NCBI RefSeq assembly: GCF_028289855.1
Contig: NZ_JAQGKZ010000080.1
Span: 1-64,000, forward strand
DNA: 64,000 nucleotides
Direction: 5' to 3'
DNA from: Sphingomonas bacterium
GTDB lineage: Bacteria; Pseudomonadota; Alphaproteobacteria; Sphingomonadales; Sphingomonadaceae
Part shown: positions 8,704-17,746 of the stretch, piece after piece
How positions within the stretch are numbered: the first letter of the stretch is position 1
Layout of the letters: each line of letters starts with the position of its first letter
Position numbers and translations under genes: made by a program
The notes under the pieces: generated by a model
Database searches by the model: none
Seen by the model: only the letters and a program-made list of their open reading frames with translations
Told to the model about the DNA's origin: nothing

Positions 8704-10095
8704 TCACGCAGCGCCTGCGGGTCTAGCCGAGCGGCGGACGCTCGCCAAGAGCAGGACAGCGAGCGGGATCGCGATCACCACATACAGCGCCACTCCGGCG
8801 AACGGTGTCCAGCCGAGGAAATCGCTCGGCAAGGTGCGCAGCACGCCGGTCGCCCAGTCGGTCTTGAGGATCGGATCCCACAGCGGAAATTTATACTCAT
8901 CGGGCGTCGTGATGTTGGCTGCGGCGATGGCGAGGTTGATCGCGATCGACACGCCCAGGACTGCGGCGGCAAAGGCGCGCTCCCACCAATAGATGCGGTT
9001 CGCCCAGAAGGTCGCCAGCCCGATCGCGAGCAAGCCGATCGAAGGCACCGAATGGCGCGGGCCGGTCGAATGGCCGCCGTCCCAATAGACGTACGCCGCA
9101 TTTACCAGCAGCACGACCACCGCGGCGCTCGCCAGCGTGATCGCCAGCGCGCGATGCCGCTTGCTCAATTGCCACAGCCCGAACGGGCTCAGGATCAGGA
9201 TTGGTGCCACCCACAGCATGCCGCGGCGCAAGCCTACGACGATCTCCGACAGCACCGCGAATTTCGGGCTGGTCAGCCCGAACAACCCCTCGTTCATCCC
9301 CGGGAATCCATTCACCCCCTGATAGCCGAGCCGGAACGGCGTGCCGAACGCGACCATGTTGTAAGCGATCAGCGGGATCAGCAACACCGCGGCGCCGGCC
9401 AGAGCGGCGGCGGCGAGGGAGCGTGGCGCACGCAAGCGGAATGCGCCCCACAGAGCGATGATCGACCCGGCGAGCACTGCCTGGAACTCGATCAGCACCG
9501 CCAGGCCCAGCGCGGTGCCGGCAATCGCTGCGAACTCGATCGCGCGCTCCTCACCGCCGCGCCACAACGCCCACACCGCAATGACGAACAGATCGGCCAC
9601 CGGCGCGTGGCCGAACAGGGTAGTCGACCATCCCCAGACCGGGGTGCCCAGCGCAAAGGCGAGGCTGGCGAACAGCGCGCCGCTCGCGCTGCCGCTGGTG
9701 CGCAGCGCGAGATCGTAGAGCGCGACCGCCGCCAGCGCGGTCAGCAGCGCGCTGACCGACGCCACCGCGAGCCGCAGCCGCACCGTCATCCAATGCTCGA
9801 ACGGTGCGTTCCACACCGATTTCGGCGTCGGCGGCCGCGTCGAGACATGCTCGGCGATCGCGGCGGCGGGGAGCGCGAGCAGCGTCATCCCCGGGGCTTT
9901 GTCGAGATAGACGTGTCCGCCGAATTCGGCCTTGTCGATCGTCAGCGACTGGAACTCGTCGATCCTAGCATCGTGATGTTCGACCAGCGCGATCGCGGCG
10001 AACATCCGCGTCGAATTGTTGGGGTTGAGCGCCCAAGATCCGAACCAGACGCATGACAGCCAGACCAGGACGAACAGCAGGAACCGCGTGCGCAT
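8704..10095 (-). CDS. Polytopic membrane protein, GT-C glycosyltransferase-like
   Basis: 463 residues with about ten hydrophobic segments. After the first helix is a periplasmic loop with acidic residues (EHHDARIDEF) and a DKAPG motif, resembling GT-C/ArnT-type lipid-linked sugar transferases. The resemblance is in general layout only, so the activity is tentative. It lies 1 bp downstream of the small DUF2306-like gene and is probably in the same transcript. Confidence 0.55.
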   Translation of the reverse strand: MRTRFLLFVLVWLSCVWFGSWALNPNNSTRMFAAIALVEHHDARIDEFQSLTIDKAEFGGHVYLDKAPGMTLLALPAAAIAEHVSTRPPTPKSVWNAPFEHWMTVRLRLAVASVSALLTALAAVALYDLALRTSGSASGALFASLAFALGTPVWGWSTTLFGHAPVADLFVIAVWALWRGGEERAIEFAAIAGTALGLAVLIEFQAVLAGSIIALWGAFRLRAPRSLAAAALAGAAVLLIPLIAYNMVAFGTPFRLGYQGVNGFPGMNEGLFGLTSPKFAVLSEIVVGLRRGMLWVAPILILSPFGLWQLSKRHRALAITLASAAVVVLLVNAAYVYWDGGHSTGPRHSVPSIGLLAIGLATFWANRIYWWERAFAAAVLGVSIAINLAIAAANITTPDEYKFPLWDPILKTDWATGVLRTLPSDFLGWTPFAGVALYVVIAIPLAVLLLASVRRSARPAGAA

Positions 10096-10096
10096 C

Positions 10097-10606
10097 TCAG
10101 CCGAACAGCCAATGCCCGAGCAGCCGCGTTTCGAGCAGCGTGAAATAGCCCGCGACGATCAATGCGCCGGTCACCAGCCCGCGCACCGTGCCGCGATGCG
10201 CGGCGACATTGTGCTTGCGCGCGGTCAGCCAGACGCGCGGCGCCATGATCAGCACGAACACCGACAGGATATGGATGACGCTGAAATGGCCGGGATTGCT
10301 GTAGCGCACGAACAGCGAAATCGCCGCGGTCGCGACCATCGCGCTCACCCAGACCTTGCCGAGCAGCCGGTGAATCTTCGTGCCACGCAGGCCCAGCAGT
10401 ATGTACGGGGTCAGCGCCAGCGCGACCACGATCGTGGCAAGGTGCAGCCATACGCCGCGCGGCACCTGGCTCCACTGCGCCTGCCCCTTGGCCAGCGCGA
10501 CGATAACGATGACGAACAACGCCACGGCGACCGCCGCCAGCAGCTTTTCATACCAATCCGGCGTGATCGACTTGATCGGTTTGTTCTTGATGAAAAGGCT
10601 GGCCAT
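10097..10606 (-). CDS. DUF2306-like small membrane protein
   Basis: A 169-residue protein with four to five transmembrane segments. The layout (H-R-x-x-G-x-x-W in a loop, then a G-H-F-S-x-I-H-x-L-S helix, then an H-R-G segment) matches DUF2306 proteins, whose paired histidines might bind haem or metal. I chose the ATG at 10606 over an upstream frame extension because the extension is highly charged and runs into a palindromic repeat. First gene of a probable two-gene operon with the GT-C-like protein. Confidence 0.66.
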   Translation of the reverse strand: MASLFIKNKPIKSITPDWYEKLLAAVAVALFVIVIVALAKGQAQWSQVPRGVWLHLATIVVALALTPYILLGLRGTKIHRLLGKVWVSAMVATAAISLFVRYSNPGHFSVIHILSVFVLIMAPRVWLTARKHNVAAHRGTVRGLVTGALIVAGYFTLLETRLLGHWLFG

Positions 10607-10665
10607 GCGTCCCCCCGGCTGGAGAGGCGACTCTAGAGCGATTGTGCGCGTAAAAGAATCGCTTT

Positions 10666-10727
10666 TGCGAGCGTAGCGACGCAATCCAGCGTAGCGCGTG
10701 AGCGTGGATTGCTCCGCTGCGCTCGCA
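10666..10727. repeat. Palindromic intergenic hairpin
   Basis: The ends (TGCGAGCG and CGCTCGCA) are perfect complements. A further inner stem, GCAATCCA/TGGATTGC, is also perfect, giving an imperfect hairpin of about 62 bases. Just to its left is a smaller stem, AGCGATT/AATCGCT. It lies between two minus-strand genes and resembles REP-type palindromes common between genes in sphingomonads. No transposase is nearby. Confidence 0.6.
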
Positions 10728-10753
10728 ATGGCGGGAATAAGCCGATCAGGCGG

Positions 10754-11206
10754 CTAGTTGGTCCGCTGGCCTTCCTTCTCGTCGGTGTCGCGTTCCTTGT
10801 CGACCGCCTTGCTTTCCTTGAACTGTTGCCGTGCGCAGCCGACGCCGCCGCCCGGCCCGACCGCGGAGCACGAGCCGATCCCGGTCCCGCCGGTGTCGAG
10901 CACGCCCTGCGCGCGCAACGCCCAGCTCTGGTTTTGCGGCGTGATCTTGAAGTCGCGCAATTCCTTGGGAACGCGGAACTGCTCGGCCGCGTCGCGACGC
11001 GTGCAAATGACGATCTCGGCGCCGTTGGCGTCGGTCGGGCAGCGCTCGTTGCCGTATAGCACGAGCACGCCGTTGACCGGCGCGTTCTTCGACACGGGGC
11101 CAGTGCCGGTCGGCTTGGCCGGCGGCGGCACGCCGGGGCCCTGCACTTGTTGCGCAGCAGCGGGGAGCGCGATGCCCGCCGCCACTATGCCGATCAGGAT
11201 CCTCAC
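10754..11206 (-). CDS. Small secreted protein of unknown function
   Basis: 150 residues starting at a GTG with a strong GAGGA site. It has an N-terminal signal peptide ending near ALPAAAQQ. The mature protein contains four cysteines, a Pro-rich start and a Lys/Glu-rich tail (KESKAVDKERDTDEKEGQR). It follows coq7 by 28 bases and is probably the last gene of the long proA-to-coq7 operon. No recognised domain. Confidence 0.66.
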   Translation of the reverse strand: MRILIGIVAAGIALPAAAQQVQGPGVPPPAKPTGTGPVSKNAPVNGVLVLYGNERCPTDANGAEIVICTRRDAAEQFRVPKELRDFKITPQNQSWALRAQGVLDTGGTGIGSCSAVGPGGGVGCARQQFKESKAVDKERDTDEKEGQRTN

Positions 11207-11234
11207 GTCCTCGTCTCCTCTTCCCCGTCACGCC

Positions 11235-11771
11235 TTATAGGCGCTTCGCCGTGGCGATGGCCAGCCGGCAGCCGAGCCGGATCGCCGCCGACATCAGCGG
11301 ATAGGCCGGCGCGGCCTCCGCCCCGTGCTTCAGCGCGGTCGCGCGATGTTCGACCTCGTCGGCCTGAAAATCGGCGATCGCCGTCGACAATTCGGGGTCG
11401 CTATCGCCCAGTACCTGAAGCTGCTGTGAATAATGCTTGTCGATCTCGGTTTCGACCGCGGCGGTGCACGCCATCGCGGCTTCGGGCCCGATCGCCGCGG
11501 TCACCGCGCCCAGCGCGAACCCCGCGACGCTCCAGAACGGCTGCAAGACGGTCGGGCGGACGCCGCGTTTTGCCATCATCGCGTCGAAAAAGGCGCGGTG
11601 GCGTTCCTCCTGCCGCGCCATCCCGGCAATTTCGCGCGCCGCCGGGCTGCGGTCGCCCATCACCGCGTGCTGGCCGGCATAGATGCGGATCGCGCCATAT
11701 TCGCCGGCCTGATCGACGCGGATCATCGCGTCGCTGGCCGGGCTGCGGTCGCCGGGGCGCCAGCTGCTCAT
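11235..11771 (-). CDS. coq7: Demethoxyubiquinone hydroxylase COQ7/CAT5
   Basis: 178 residues forming a di-iron four-helix bundle. The iron ligands are recognisable in EYGAIRIY, EERH, EIDKHY and DEVEHR. COQ7 hydroxylates demethoxyubiquinol in the penultimate step of aerobic ubiquinone synthesis. The ATG at 11771 overlaps the dsbB stop (ATGA), which fixes the start; the open frame continues upstream only as a shadow inside dsbB. The length is typical of alphaproteobacterial COQ7. Confidence 0.93.
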   Translation of the reverse strand: MSSWRPGDRSPASDAMIRVDQAGEYGAIRIYAGQHAVMGDRSPAAREIAGMARQEERHRAFFDAMMAKRGVRPTVLQPFWSVAGFALGAVTAAIGPEAAMACTAAVETEIDKHYSQQLQVLGDSDPELSTAIADFQADEVEHRATALKHGAEAAPAYPLMSAAIRLGCRLAIATAKRL

Positions 11772-12238
11772 CCCGCGCGGGTTCGCTTCGCGAGAAACCG
11801 GAACACCGCCGTCGCACCGGTCAGCGAAATGATCGCGTTGAACCCGGCGAGCGAGATGCCGAACAATTTCCATTGCGCCACGTCGCAGCGCACGATCGGC
11901 GCCCTGAGCAATTGATCGATCAGACTGCCGCTGCCGCTCATCGTCGTGGTGCAGGGGGTGAAACCGTTCCACCAATGATATTCGACCCCGGCATGCGCGA
12001 CGCCGATTGCGCCGCTCACCGCGATAGCGATGGCGGCGAGTGCGACGAGTAACCGGACCGGGGCGCGCGGCACGAAGGTCAGCAGCGCGAGGACGAGTGC
12101 GGCGTAGTGCGGCCAGCGCTGCCAATGGCACATCTCGCACGGGTAGAGGTGGCCGATCAGCTGCGATCCCCACGCTCCGGCGAGCAATGCAGCCGGGATC
12201 AGCAGCGCGAGTGCACGGGCCTTGTTGGTGTCGGTCAC
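11768..12238 (-). CDS. dsbB: Disulfide bond formation protein DsbB
   Basis: 156 residues, four membrane helices, with two periplasmic cysteine pairs: C34-x-x-C37 in the CEMCHWQRWPHY signature and a later pair, C96 and C118. DsbB reoxidises DsbA and passes electrons to ubiquinone. The gene starts at GTG, 7 bp after ctpA. Its stop overlaps the coq7 start, so a quinone-using and a quinone-making enzyme are translationally linked. Confidence 0.9.
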   Translation of the reverse strand: MTDTNKARALALLIPAALLAGAWGSQLIGHLYPCEMCHWQRWPHYAALVLALLTFVPRAPVRLLVALAAIAIAVSGAIGVAHAGVEYHWWNGFTPCTTTMSGSGSLIDQLLRAPIVRCDVAQWKLFGISLAGFNAIISLTGATAVFRFLAKRTRAG

Positions 12239-12245
12239 GCTTGCC

Positions 12246-13568
12246 TCAACGCTTCGCCATCGTCGGCACGCGCGACAGCCGGCCGAGCGTCTGGAGCGCG
12301 TAATAGAGCTGGAAATCGGTCACGCCGCGCTTCTTGAGCTCCGCAGGGGTGGCGGCGAAGCGCGGGTCGGGTTTGGTGTCCTCTTCGAGGATCACGTTGT
12401 CGGCCTTCACTTCGTTGACCAGATGCTTGCGCAAATCGGCCTCGCGGAACACCGGGCGCGACTTGTAATCCTCGTCCGAAATCTGCGGCACCGCGATATC
12501 GGGGCGGATGCCGCCTTCCTGCACCGACCGGCCCGAGGGCGTGAAATAGCGCGCGGTAGTGAGCCGGAGCGCGCTGTCGGGGCCGAGCTGGAGCAACGTC
12601 TGGACCGATCCCTTGCCGAACGATCGTTCGCCCATGATCAGCGCGCGGTGATGATCCTGTAGCGCGCCGGCGACGATTTCGGACGCGGATGCGGTGCCGG
12701 CATTGACCAGAACGATGATCGGCAAGCCCGCAGCGTCGTCGCCCGGCTTGGCGAAATAGCGTTCGATATCGGCCTTTTCGCGCCCGCGCTGGCTGACGAT
12801 CTCACCGTCCGACAGGAACGCGTCGCTGACCTCGATCGCCTGGCTCAGCAACCCGCCGCCATTGTCGCGCAGATCGACGACGTAGCCGAGCGGCTTGTGC
12901 CCCAGCGCCTTGGTGATCCCGGCGATCGCGGCGCGCGTATCGGCGCCGGTATTCTCGCTGAAGGTGTTGATGTTGATGTAGCCGATGCCGTCCTTGACCT
13001 CCCATTTGACGGGTTTCTGGACGATGATCTCGCGCACCAGCGCGACTTCGATCGGCTTGTCGCGGCCGGGGCGGACCAGCGTCAGCGCGATCTTGGTGCC
13101 GGGCTTGCCGCGCATCGACGTAATCGCTTCGTCGAGCGTTTCGCCATAGATCAGCTGGCCGTCGATATGCGTGATATAGTCGCCCGACTTGATCCCCGCG
13201 CGAAACGCCGGCGTGTCCTCCTGCGGGGCGATCACCTTGACCGCGCCGTCCTGCATCGTGACGGTCAGGCCGAGCCCGCCATAATTTCCCGTCGTCAGGA
13301 TCTGCATATTCTGGAAATCGACCGCGTCGACGTACGAGCTATGCGGGTCGAGGCTGGCGAGCATGCCGTCGATCGCACCGCGCACCAGCGCCTTGTCGTC
13401 GACCTTGTCAACGTAGGATGCCTTCACGCGGTTGAAGACCTCCATGAACTTGTCGAGCTCGCGATAGGTGTCGCTGTCCGACGCGGCGGTGGCCGATGTC
13501 GCGACGGGGACGAGCGCGATCGCGCCGGCGATGGCGGTCGCCTGAAGCCAGGAAAATGCACGAGCCAT
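12246..13568 (-). CDS. ctpA: C-terminal processing peptidase, S41 family
   Basis: 440 residues: a signal peptide, a PDZ domain around residues 95-180 (GGLGLTVTMQDGAVKVIAPQ), then the S41 protease core. The catalytic serine is in NAGTASASEIVAGAL and the general-base lysine in GERSFGKGS. Tail-specific proteases cleave periplasmic proteins at their C-termini, often to control cell-wall hydrolases. It sits directly after an envC-like gene, consistent with that role. Confidence 0.92.
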   Translation of the reverse strand: MARAFSWLQATAIAGAIALVPVATSATAASDSDTYRELDKFMEVFNRVKASYVDKVDDKALVRGAIDGMLASLDPHSSYVDAVDFQNMQILTTGNYGGLGLTVTMQDGAVKVIAPQEDTPAFRAGIKSGDYITHIDGQLIYGETLDEAITSMRGKPGTKIALTLVRPGRDKPIEVALVREIIVQKPVKWEVKDGIGYININTFSENTGADTRAAIAGITKALGHKPLGYVVDLRDNGGGLLSQAIEVSDAFLSDGEIVSQRGREKADIERYFAKPGDDAAGLPIIVLVNAGTASASEIVAGALQDHHRALIMGERSFGKGSVQTLLQLGPDSALRLTTARYFTPSGRSVQEGGIRPDIAVPQISDEDYKSRPVFREADLRKHLVNEVKADNVILEEDTKPDPRFAATPAELKKRGVTDFQLYYALQTLGRLSRVPTMAKR

Positions 13569-13608
13569 GGGAGTAAGCGGTCCGATCGATACAAAGTGTC
13601 GGGGCTGT

Positions 13609-14808
13609 TTAGCCGGTCAGCGCCACAGGGTCCACCGGGCGGCCCTTGCGGCGCAGTTCGACGGTTATGCGGCGGTCCTCGCCCGGTTGCGCGGCGCCGA
13701 TCAGCGCGCCCTGTCCGATGGGCTGGTTGAGTTTGACCGATAGCGTGCCGAGGCCAGAGACAAGCGTAGTCCAGCCGCCGCCATGGTCGATGATGACGAC
13801 GTTGCCGTAGCCGCGAAACGGTCCGGCGAAGACGATTTTTCCCGCGGCGGGCGCCATCACGTCGGCTTCGCCCGGCACCGCAAAGGTCAGCCCGCGCGCG
13901 GTCACGCCGCCGTCGGATATCTCGCCGAACCCGGTGACCAGCTTGCCCGTGGCGGGCAATCGCCACGGTGCCGAGCCGGTATCCCACGGCAGCGCACCGG
14001 GCGGGATTTCGCCGGGTTGGACGGGGCGGGGGAGCGGTCCGGGGAGCTGCGCCAGCGCACGTCCCGTGCTGGCGGCGTCGCCGGTCGTCTGCATCTGATC
14101 GACCAGGTCGCGCGCGCGTTCGCCCAGCCCGATCGCGCGGTCGCTTTCGGCGAGCGCGCTGCGGCTGAAATTCTGCGATTTGAGACGATGCTCGGCCTCG
14201 AGCCGGGCGAGCGCGATGCGGTTGCTCTCGAGCCGCCGCCGGCTGTCGGTCAGGCTTTGCGCCGCAAGCAAGGCATCGGCGCGCAGCCGTCGTGTGCGGT
14301 CGAGCTCGCCGCGCAACCCGGCGGTGCGCGCCTGGACCAGCGGCAGCGTGCTGCCGAGCACCGCGCGGACATGGACGAGGTCGGCGACCGACCCCGGCTG
14401 CACCACCGCGACCGCGCTGGGGCGTTGCGCGAGCGAGCAGAGCGCGGCGACGAGGCGCGCGATCGGGCCCTGCTGTACGGCGAGCTGCTGCTGCTGGTCG
14501 CTCAGCAAGCGATCGACCAGCGCGATCCGCGCTGTCGCCGCCGTGATGTCGGCCTGCGCCTGCTGCACCTTGGCGGCGAGCGCTTGTTCCTCTGCCAGTG
14601 CTTTTGCCGCTTGATCACGTTCGGCATTGGCGGCGGCGTCGAGCTTGGCCGCCCGCTCTGCGGCAGCGGCGGATTGCGCGCGCGCCGCGACCAGCCGGCG
14701 CTGCTGGTCGGCAATCTCGGGCGCGGAATCGGATTGGGCGTTGCCCTGCGACGCCATCAGCGCAACCGCGAACGGGGCGAGAACGACCGGGATCAACGCA
14801 TACCGCAT
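13609..14808 (-). CDS. EnvC-like murein hydrolase activator, degenerate M23/LytM domain
   Basis: 399 residues: a signal peptide, a long alanine- and glutamine-rich coiled coil (about 25-250), and a C-terminal LytM/M23 domain. The zinc-site residues of active M23 enzymes are not present. The usual H-x-G-x-D is here ARGLT, and the usual H-x-H before the C-terminus reads LVSGLGT. This matches EnvC, which activates amidases without cutting murein itself. It lies between rlmH and ctpA, an order frequent in alphaproteobacteria. Confidence 0.88.
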   Translation of the reverse strand: MRYALIPVVLAPFAVALMASQGNAQSDSAPEIADQQRRLVAARAQSAAAAERAAKLDAAANAERDQAAKALAEEQALAAKVQQAQADITAATARIALVDRLLSDQQQQLAVQQGPIARLVAALCSLAQRPSAVAVVQPGSVADLVHVRAVLGSTLPLVQARTAGLRGELDRTRRLRADALLAAQSLTDSRRRLESNRIALARLEAEHRLKSQNFSRSALAESDRAIGLGERARDLVDQMQTTGDAASTGRALAQLPGPLPRPVQPGEIPPGALPWDTGSAPWRLPATGKLVTGFGEISDGGVTARGLTFAVPGEADVMAPAAGKIVFAGPFRGYGNVVIIDHGGGWTTLVSGLGTLSVKLNQPIGQGALIGAAQPGEDRRITVELRRKGRPVDPVALTG

Positions 14809-14811
14809 GCC

Positions 14812-15234
14812 CTATCCTTCGCGATGATAGGGATGGTTGGCAAGGATGCTGGATGCGCGCCATAATTGCTCGGCGAGCATCGCGCGGGCCAGCATGTGCG
14901 GCCAAGTCAGCCGGCCGAACGATACCAGCCAGTCGGCGGTAGCACGGTCGGCATCGGCAAAACCGTCCGCCGCGCCAATCAGGAAGCGGACTTCTCGTAC
15001 CCCCTCGTCGCGCCATTTGCCCAGCCGATCGGCGAACGCGACCGAGCCGGGCGTGTCGCCGGTCTCGTCGAGCAGGACGATTTTGGTTTGCGGGTCGAGC
15101 GCGGGCATCTTGCCGCCCATGTCGGGGAGTTCGGTGATCCGGGTCGGCCATGCGACGCGCTTGAGGTAGCGATCGACCAGTTCGGCTTCGGGACTACGTC
15201 CGATCCGTCCCCTCGCCACGAGGTGGAGGAGCAT
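14812..15234 (-). CDS. rlmH: 23S rRNA (pseudouridine1915-N3)-methyltransferase RlmH
   Basis: 140 residues, the usual size of this SPOUT methyltransferase. The C-terminal trefoil-knot region is visible as RFLIGAADGF followed by the W-P-H-M-L-A-R segment. RlmH methylates pseudouridine 1915 in helix 69 of 23S rRNA on assembled ribosomes. It is separated from rsfS by a 125-bp gap holding a palindromic repeat; co-transcription with the upstream genes is therefore likely but not certain. Confidence 0.93.
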   Translation of the reverse strand: MLLHLVARGRIGRSPEAELVDRYLKRVAWPTRITELPDMGGKMPALDPQTKIVLLDETGDTPGSVAFADRLGKWRDEGVREVRFLIGAADGFADADRATADWLVSFGRLTWPHMLARAMLAEQLWRASSILANHPYHREG

Positions 15235-15254
15235 CGATCAGCTCTCCGCCTTAT

Positions 15255-15341
15255 CCGTCATGCCGGAACTGATCCGGCATCCCGCTTCTTCTGCTCGTTG
15301 GGTAAGAAAGTGGGACCCCGGATCAAGTCCGGGGTGACGAC
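15255..15341. repeat. Inverted pair of palindromic intergenic repeats
   Basis: Two diverged copies of an alphaproteobacterial intergenic repeat lie head to head between rsfS and rlmH. The left copy is built around CCGGAACTGATCCGG, the right around CCCCGGATCAAGTCCGGGG. Each is partly palindromic, and together they can form one long imperfect hairpin. It could affect read-through between rsfS and rlmH or stabilise the 3' end of the upstream message; neither is shown. Confidence 0.7.
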
Positions 15342-15359
15342 GATGGTTGTGCGGCAGCG

Positions 15360-15746
15360 TCAGTGCGCCAACGGCGTCGGCGCGTCGCCGAACGACCACA
15401 TCCGTTCGAGATTATAGAAGCTGCGCACTTCGGGCCGGAACAGATGAACGATCACGTCGCCGGCATCGATCAGCACCCAATCCGCCGTCGGTAGCCCCTC
15501 GATCCGCGCGGGGCGGCCGGTTTCGGCCTTGATCCGCTCGGCGAGCTTTTGCGCCATCGACGCGACCTGACGCGTCGACCGCCCGCTGGCGATGACCATA
15601 TGGTCGGCGATCGACGACTTGCCGGCGAGCGGGATCGATATCGTGTCGACCGCCTGATCGTCGTCGAGGCTCGCCATAACGAGCTGGTGCAGCGCCTCGA
15701 CGCTTTCGGCATCGGACGAACGATACGCATTGGGAGATGTGGCCAA
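15360..15746 (-). CDS. rsfS: Ribosome silencing factor RsfS
   Basis: 128 residues of the Iojap/RsfS family, with the conserved DYxx-like segments replaced by SSIADHMVIASGRSTRQVASMA and the ADWVLIDAGDVIVHLFRPEVRSFY block. RsfS binds ribosomal protein L14 and blocks subunit joining in slow growth. The best start is a TTG at 15746 with an AGGA site six bases upstream; no in-frame ATG or GTG precedes it. It follows nadD by 8 bases, the usual neighbour. Confidence 0.92.
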   Translation of the reverse strand: MATSPNAYRSSDAESVEALHQLVMASLDDDQAVDTISIPLAGKSSIADHMVIASGRSTRQVASMAQKLAERIKAETGRPARIEGLPTADWVLIDAGDVIVHLFRPEVRSFYNLERMWSFGDAPTPLAH

Positions 15747-15754
15747 GTCGGTTC

Positions 15755-16369
15755 CTAGTGAGTCGGTGGGTCGGCGGGACGGCGCGAATAATGGCGCTGC
15801 CAGCCGGGATCGGCTGCACGCAGCCGCGTTGCGGAGGTCGGATCAGGGCGAAAACGCAGCAGCACGAGGGCTGGCAATCTCCACTTCGTCCAGTTCTTCG
15901 CCTGGTGTGCGGGCCGGAAGAAGCGCCGCAACCAACCCAAAGCGGGAAACGCCCGGGCAGCATGATCATAGCCCGGACGCGCGATCACCGCAATCGGGAT
16001 CGACAACGCGATATGGCGCCACCCTTTCCACTGGTCGAACGTGAGCAGATTGTCCTCGCCCATCAGCCAGATGAAATCGTGTCCGCGGTACAGCCGTTGC
16101 AGCTTGGCGAGGCTATCGACGGTGTAGCGCGTGCCGAGCCGCACCTCGATCGCCGACACGCGGATCGGTGCATGCCCCGCCATCTTGCGCGCCGAGGCGA
16201 AGCGGACGCTGAACGGCGCCATATCGGTCGCCTTGTCCTTCAGCGGATTGCCGGGCGAGACCAGCCACCACACCTCGTCGAGCCCCAACGCCTCGATCGC
16301 CGCGAGGCTGATCGCGCGATGCCCCGAGTGCGCGGGGTTGAACGACCCGCCGAGAAGACCGACGCGCAT
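15755..16369 (-). CDS. nadD: Nicotinate-nucleotide adenylyltransferase
   Basis: 204 residues with the nucleotidyltransferase motif GGSFNPAHSGH near the N-terminus, and conserved WWLVSPGNPLK. It joins nicotinate mononucleotide to AMP in NAD synthesis. The C-terminus is extended and basic relative to minimal family members. It lies between proA (25 bp) and rsfS (8 bp). Confidence 0.94.
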   Translation of the reverse strand: MRVGLLGGSFNPAHSGHRAISLAAIEALGLDEVWWLVSPGNPLKDKATDMAPFSVRFASARKMAGHAPIRVSAIEVRLGTRYTVDSLAKLQRLYRGHDFIWLMGEDNLLTFDQWKGWRHIALSIPIAVIARPGYDHAARAFPALGWLRRFFRPAHQAKNWTKWRLPALVLLRFRPDPTSATRLRAADPGWQRHYSRRPADPPTH

Positions 16370-16394
16370 CAGACCGAAGCCCTGAAAAGGTGGC

Positions 16395-17669
16395 TCAAGG
16401 GCGGACCTGCCCGGTACCGCGGCCGACCCATTTGTAGGTGGTCAGCCCCTCAAGCGCGACCGGGCCGCGCGCGTGGAGGCGGCCGGTAGCGATACCGATT
16501 TCTGCGCCAAGGCCGAACTCGCCACCGTCGGCAAACTGGGTCGAGGCGTTCCACAGCACGATCGCACTATCGACCTGCGCGAGGAAGCGTTCGGCGACAC
16601 TCGCGTCCTCGGCCACGATCGCGTCGGTGTGGTGCGATCCATGCCGCGCGATATGCGAGAACGCGCCGTCGAGGCCATCGACCAGCGCGACGCTGGCAAT
16701 CGATTCGAGATATTCGGTGTCCCAATCGGTCGCCACGGCCGTGCCGATCGCGGGATCGAGCGCGCGCGCGGCCTCGTCGCCGCGCACCTCGCAGCCGGAG
16801 GCGGCCAGCGCGCCGATCAGGTCGGTGGCGTACGGATATTCGCGGTCGATCAGCAATGTCTCCATCGCCCCGCAAATCCCGGTGCGGCGCATCTTGGCAT
16901 TGACCACGATGTCCGCCGCCATTGCCGGATCGGCCGAGGCGTGGACGAAGACGTGATTGATCCCGTCGAGATGCGCGAGCACCGGCACGCGCGCTTCGGC
17001 CTGGACACGCGCGACCAGCCCTTTGCCGCCGCGCGGCACGACCATGTCGATCACGCCCTCGCCGGCCAGCATCGCGCCGACCGCGGCGCGATCGGTCGTG
17101 GACACGAGCTGGACCGCATCGGCCGGCAGCCCGGCTTCCGCCAGCCCGGAAACGATCGCGGCGTGGATCGCGCGGTTGCTCTCGACTGCTTCCGAGCCGC
17201 CGCGCAGGATCGCGGCATTGCCCGCGCCGAGGCAGAGCGCGGCGGCGTCGGCGGTGACGTTGGGGCGGCTTTCGTAGATGATCCCGATCACCCCGATCGG
17301 CACGCGCACGCGCGACAGCTTGATGCCGTTGGCAGGTTCGGTGGTGTCGATGATATCGCCGACGGGATCTTTGAGCGTCGCGATCGTCGCGACCCCGTCG
17401 GCCATCGCGGCGACGCGCTCGGGGGTCAGCTTCAACCGGTCGAGCATCGCGCGCGACAGGCCGGCGGCCGTGGCATTGACCATGTCAGTATCGTTGGCGG
17501 CGAGGATATCTGCTGCGGCATTTTGGATCGCCTGTGCGATCGCGAACAGCCCGCGCGCCTTGTCGGCGGTGGCCAATTGCGCCAGCGCGCGCGCCGCCAC
17601 GCGCGCGCGCCGACCCATCGCGGCAATCAACGCGGTCGGATCGAGCTCGGTATCGACAATCGTGGCCAT
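16395..17669 (-). CDS. proA: Glutamate-5-semialdehyde dehydrogenase
   Basis: 424 residues, against about 417 in E. coli. The NADP-dependent aldehyde dehydrogenase fold is clear, with the catalytic cysteine in RRTGICGAMETLLI. ProA reduces gamma-glutamyl phosphate in proline synthesis. I use the ATG at 17669, giving MATIVDTELDP; the frame stays open further upstream but that part has no family similarity. First gene of the proA-nadD-rsfS-rlmH-envC-ctpA-dsbB-coq7 string. Confidence 0.95.
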   Translation of the reverse strand: MATIVDTELDPTALIAAMGRRARVAARALAQLATADKARGLFAIAQAIQNAAADILAANDTDMVNATAAGLSRAMLDRLKLTPERVAAMADGVATIATLKDPVGDIIDTTEPANGIKLSRVRVPIGVIGIIYESRPNVTADAAALCLGAGNAAILRGGSEAVESNRAIHAAIVSGLAEAGLPADAVQLVSTTDRAAVGAMLAGEGVIDMVVPRGGKGLVARVQAEARVPVLAHLDGINHVFVHASADPAMAADIVVNAKMRRTGICGAMETLLIDREYPYATDLIGALAASGCEVRGDEAARALDPAIGTAVATDWDTEYLESIASVALVDGLDGAFSHIARHGSHHTDAIVAEDASVAERFLAQVDSAIVLWNASTQFADGGEFGLGAEIGIATGRLHARGPVALEGLTTYKWVGRGTGQVRP

Positions 17670-17746
17670 GACTGCAGCGGTATCACGCGTACGTCGCGCT
17701 GCCAAAACGGTATCGCCTTTCAGCCTGCAAATGCTATCCATCGGAG

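Noticed and set aside
8098-10056. A 652-codon open frame on the plus strand
   Set aside because: It lies antisense to a membrane protein gene and the PfpI gene and its translation is rich in Arg, Gln, His and Pro, typical of shadow frames in GC-rich DNA.
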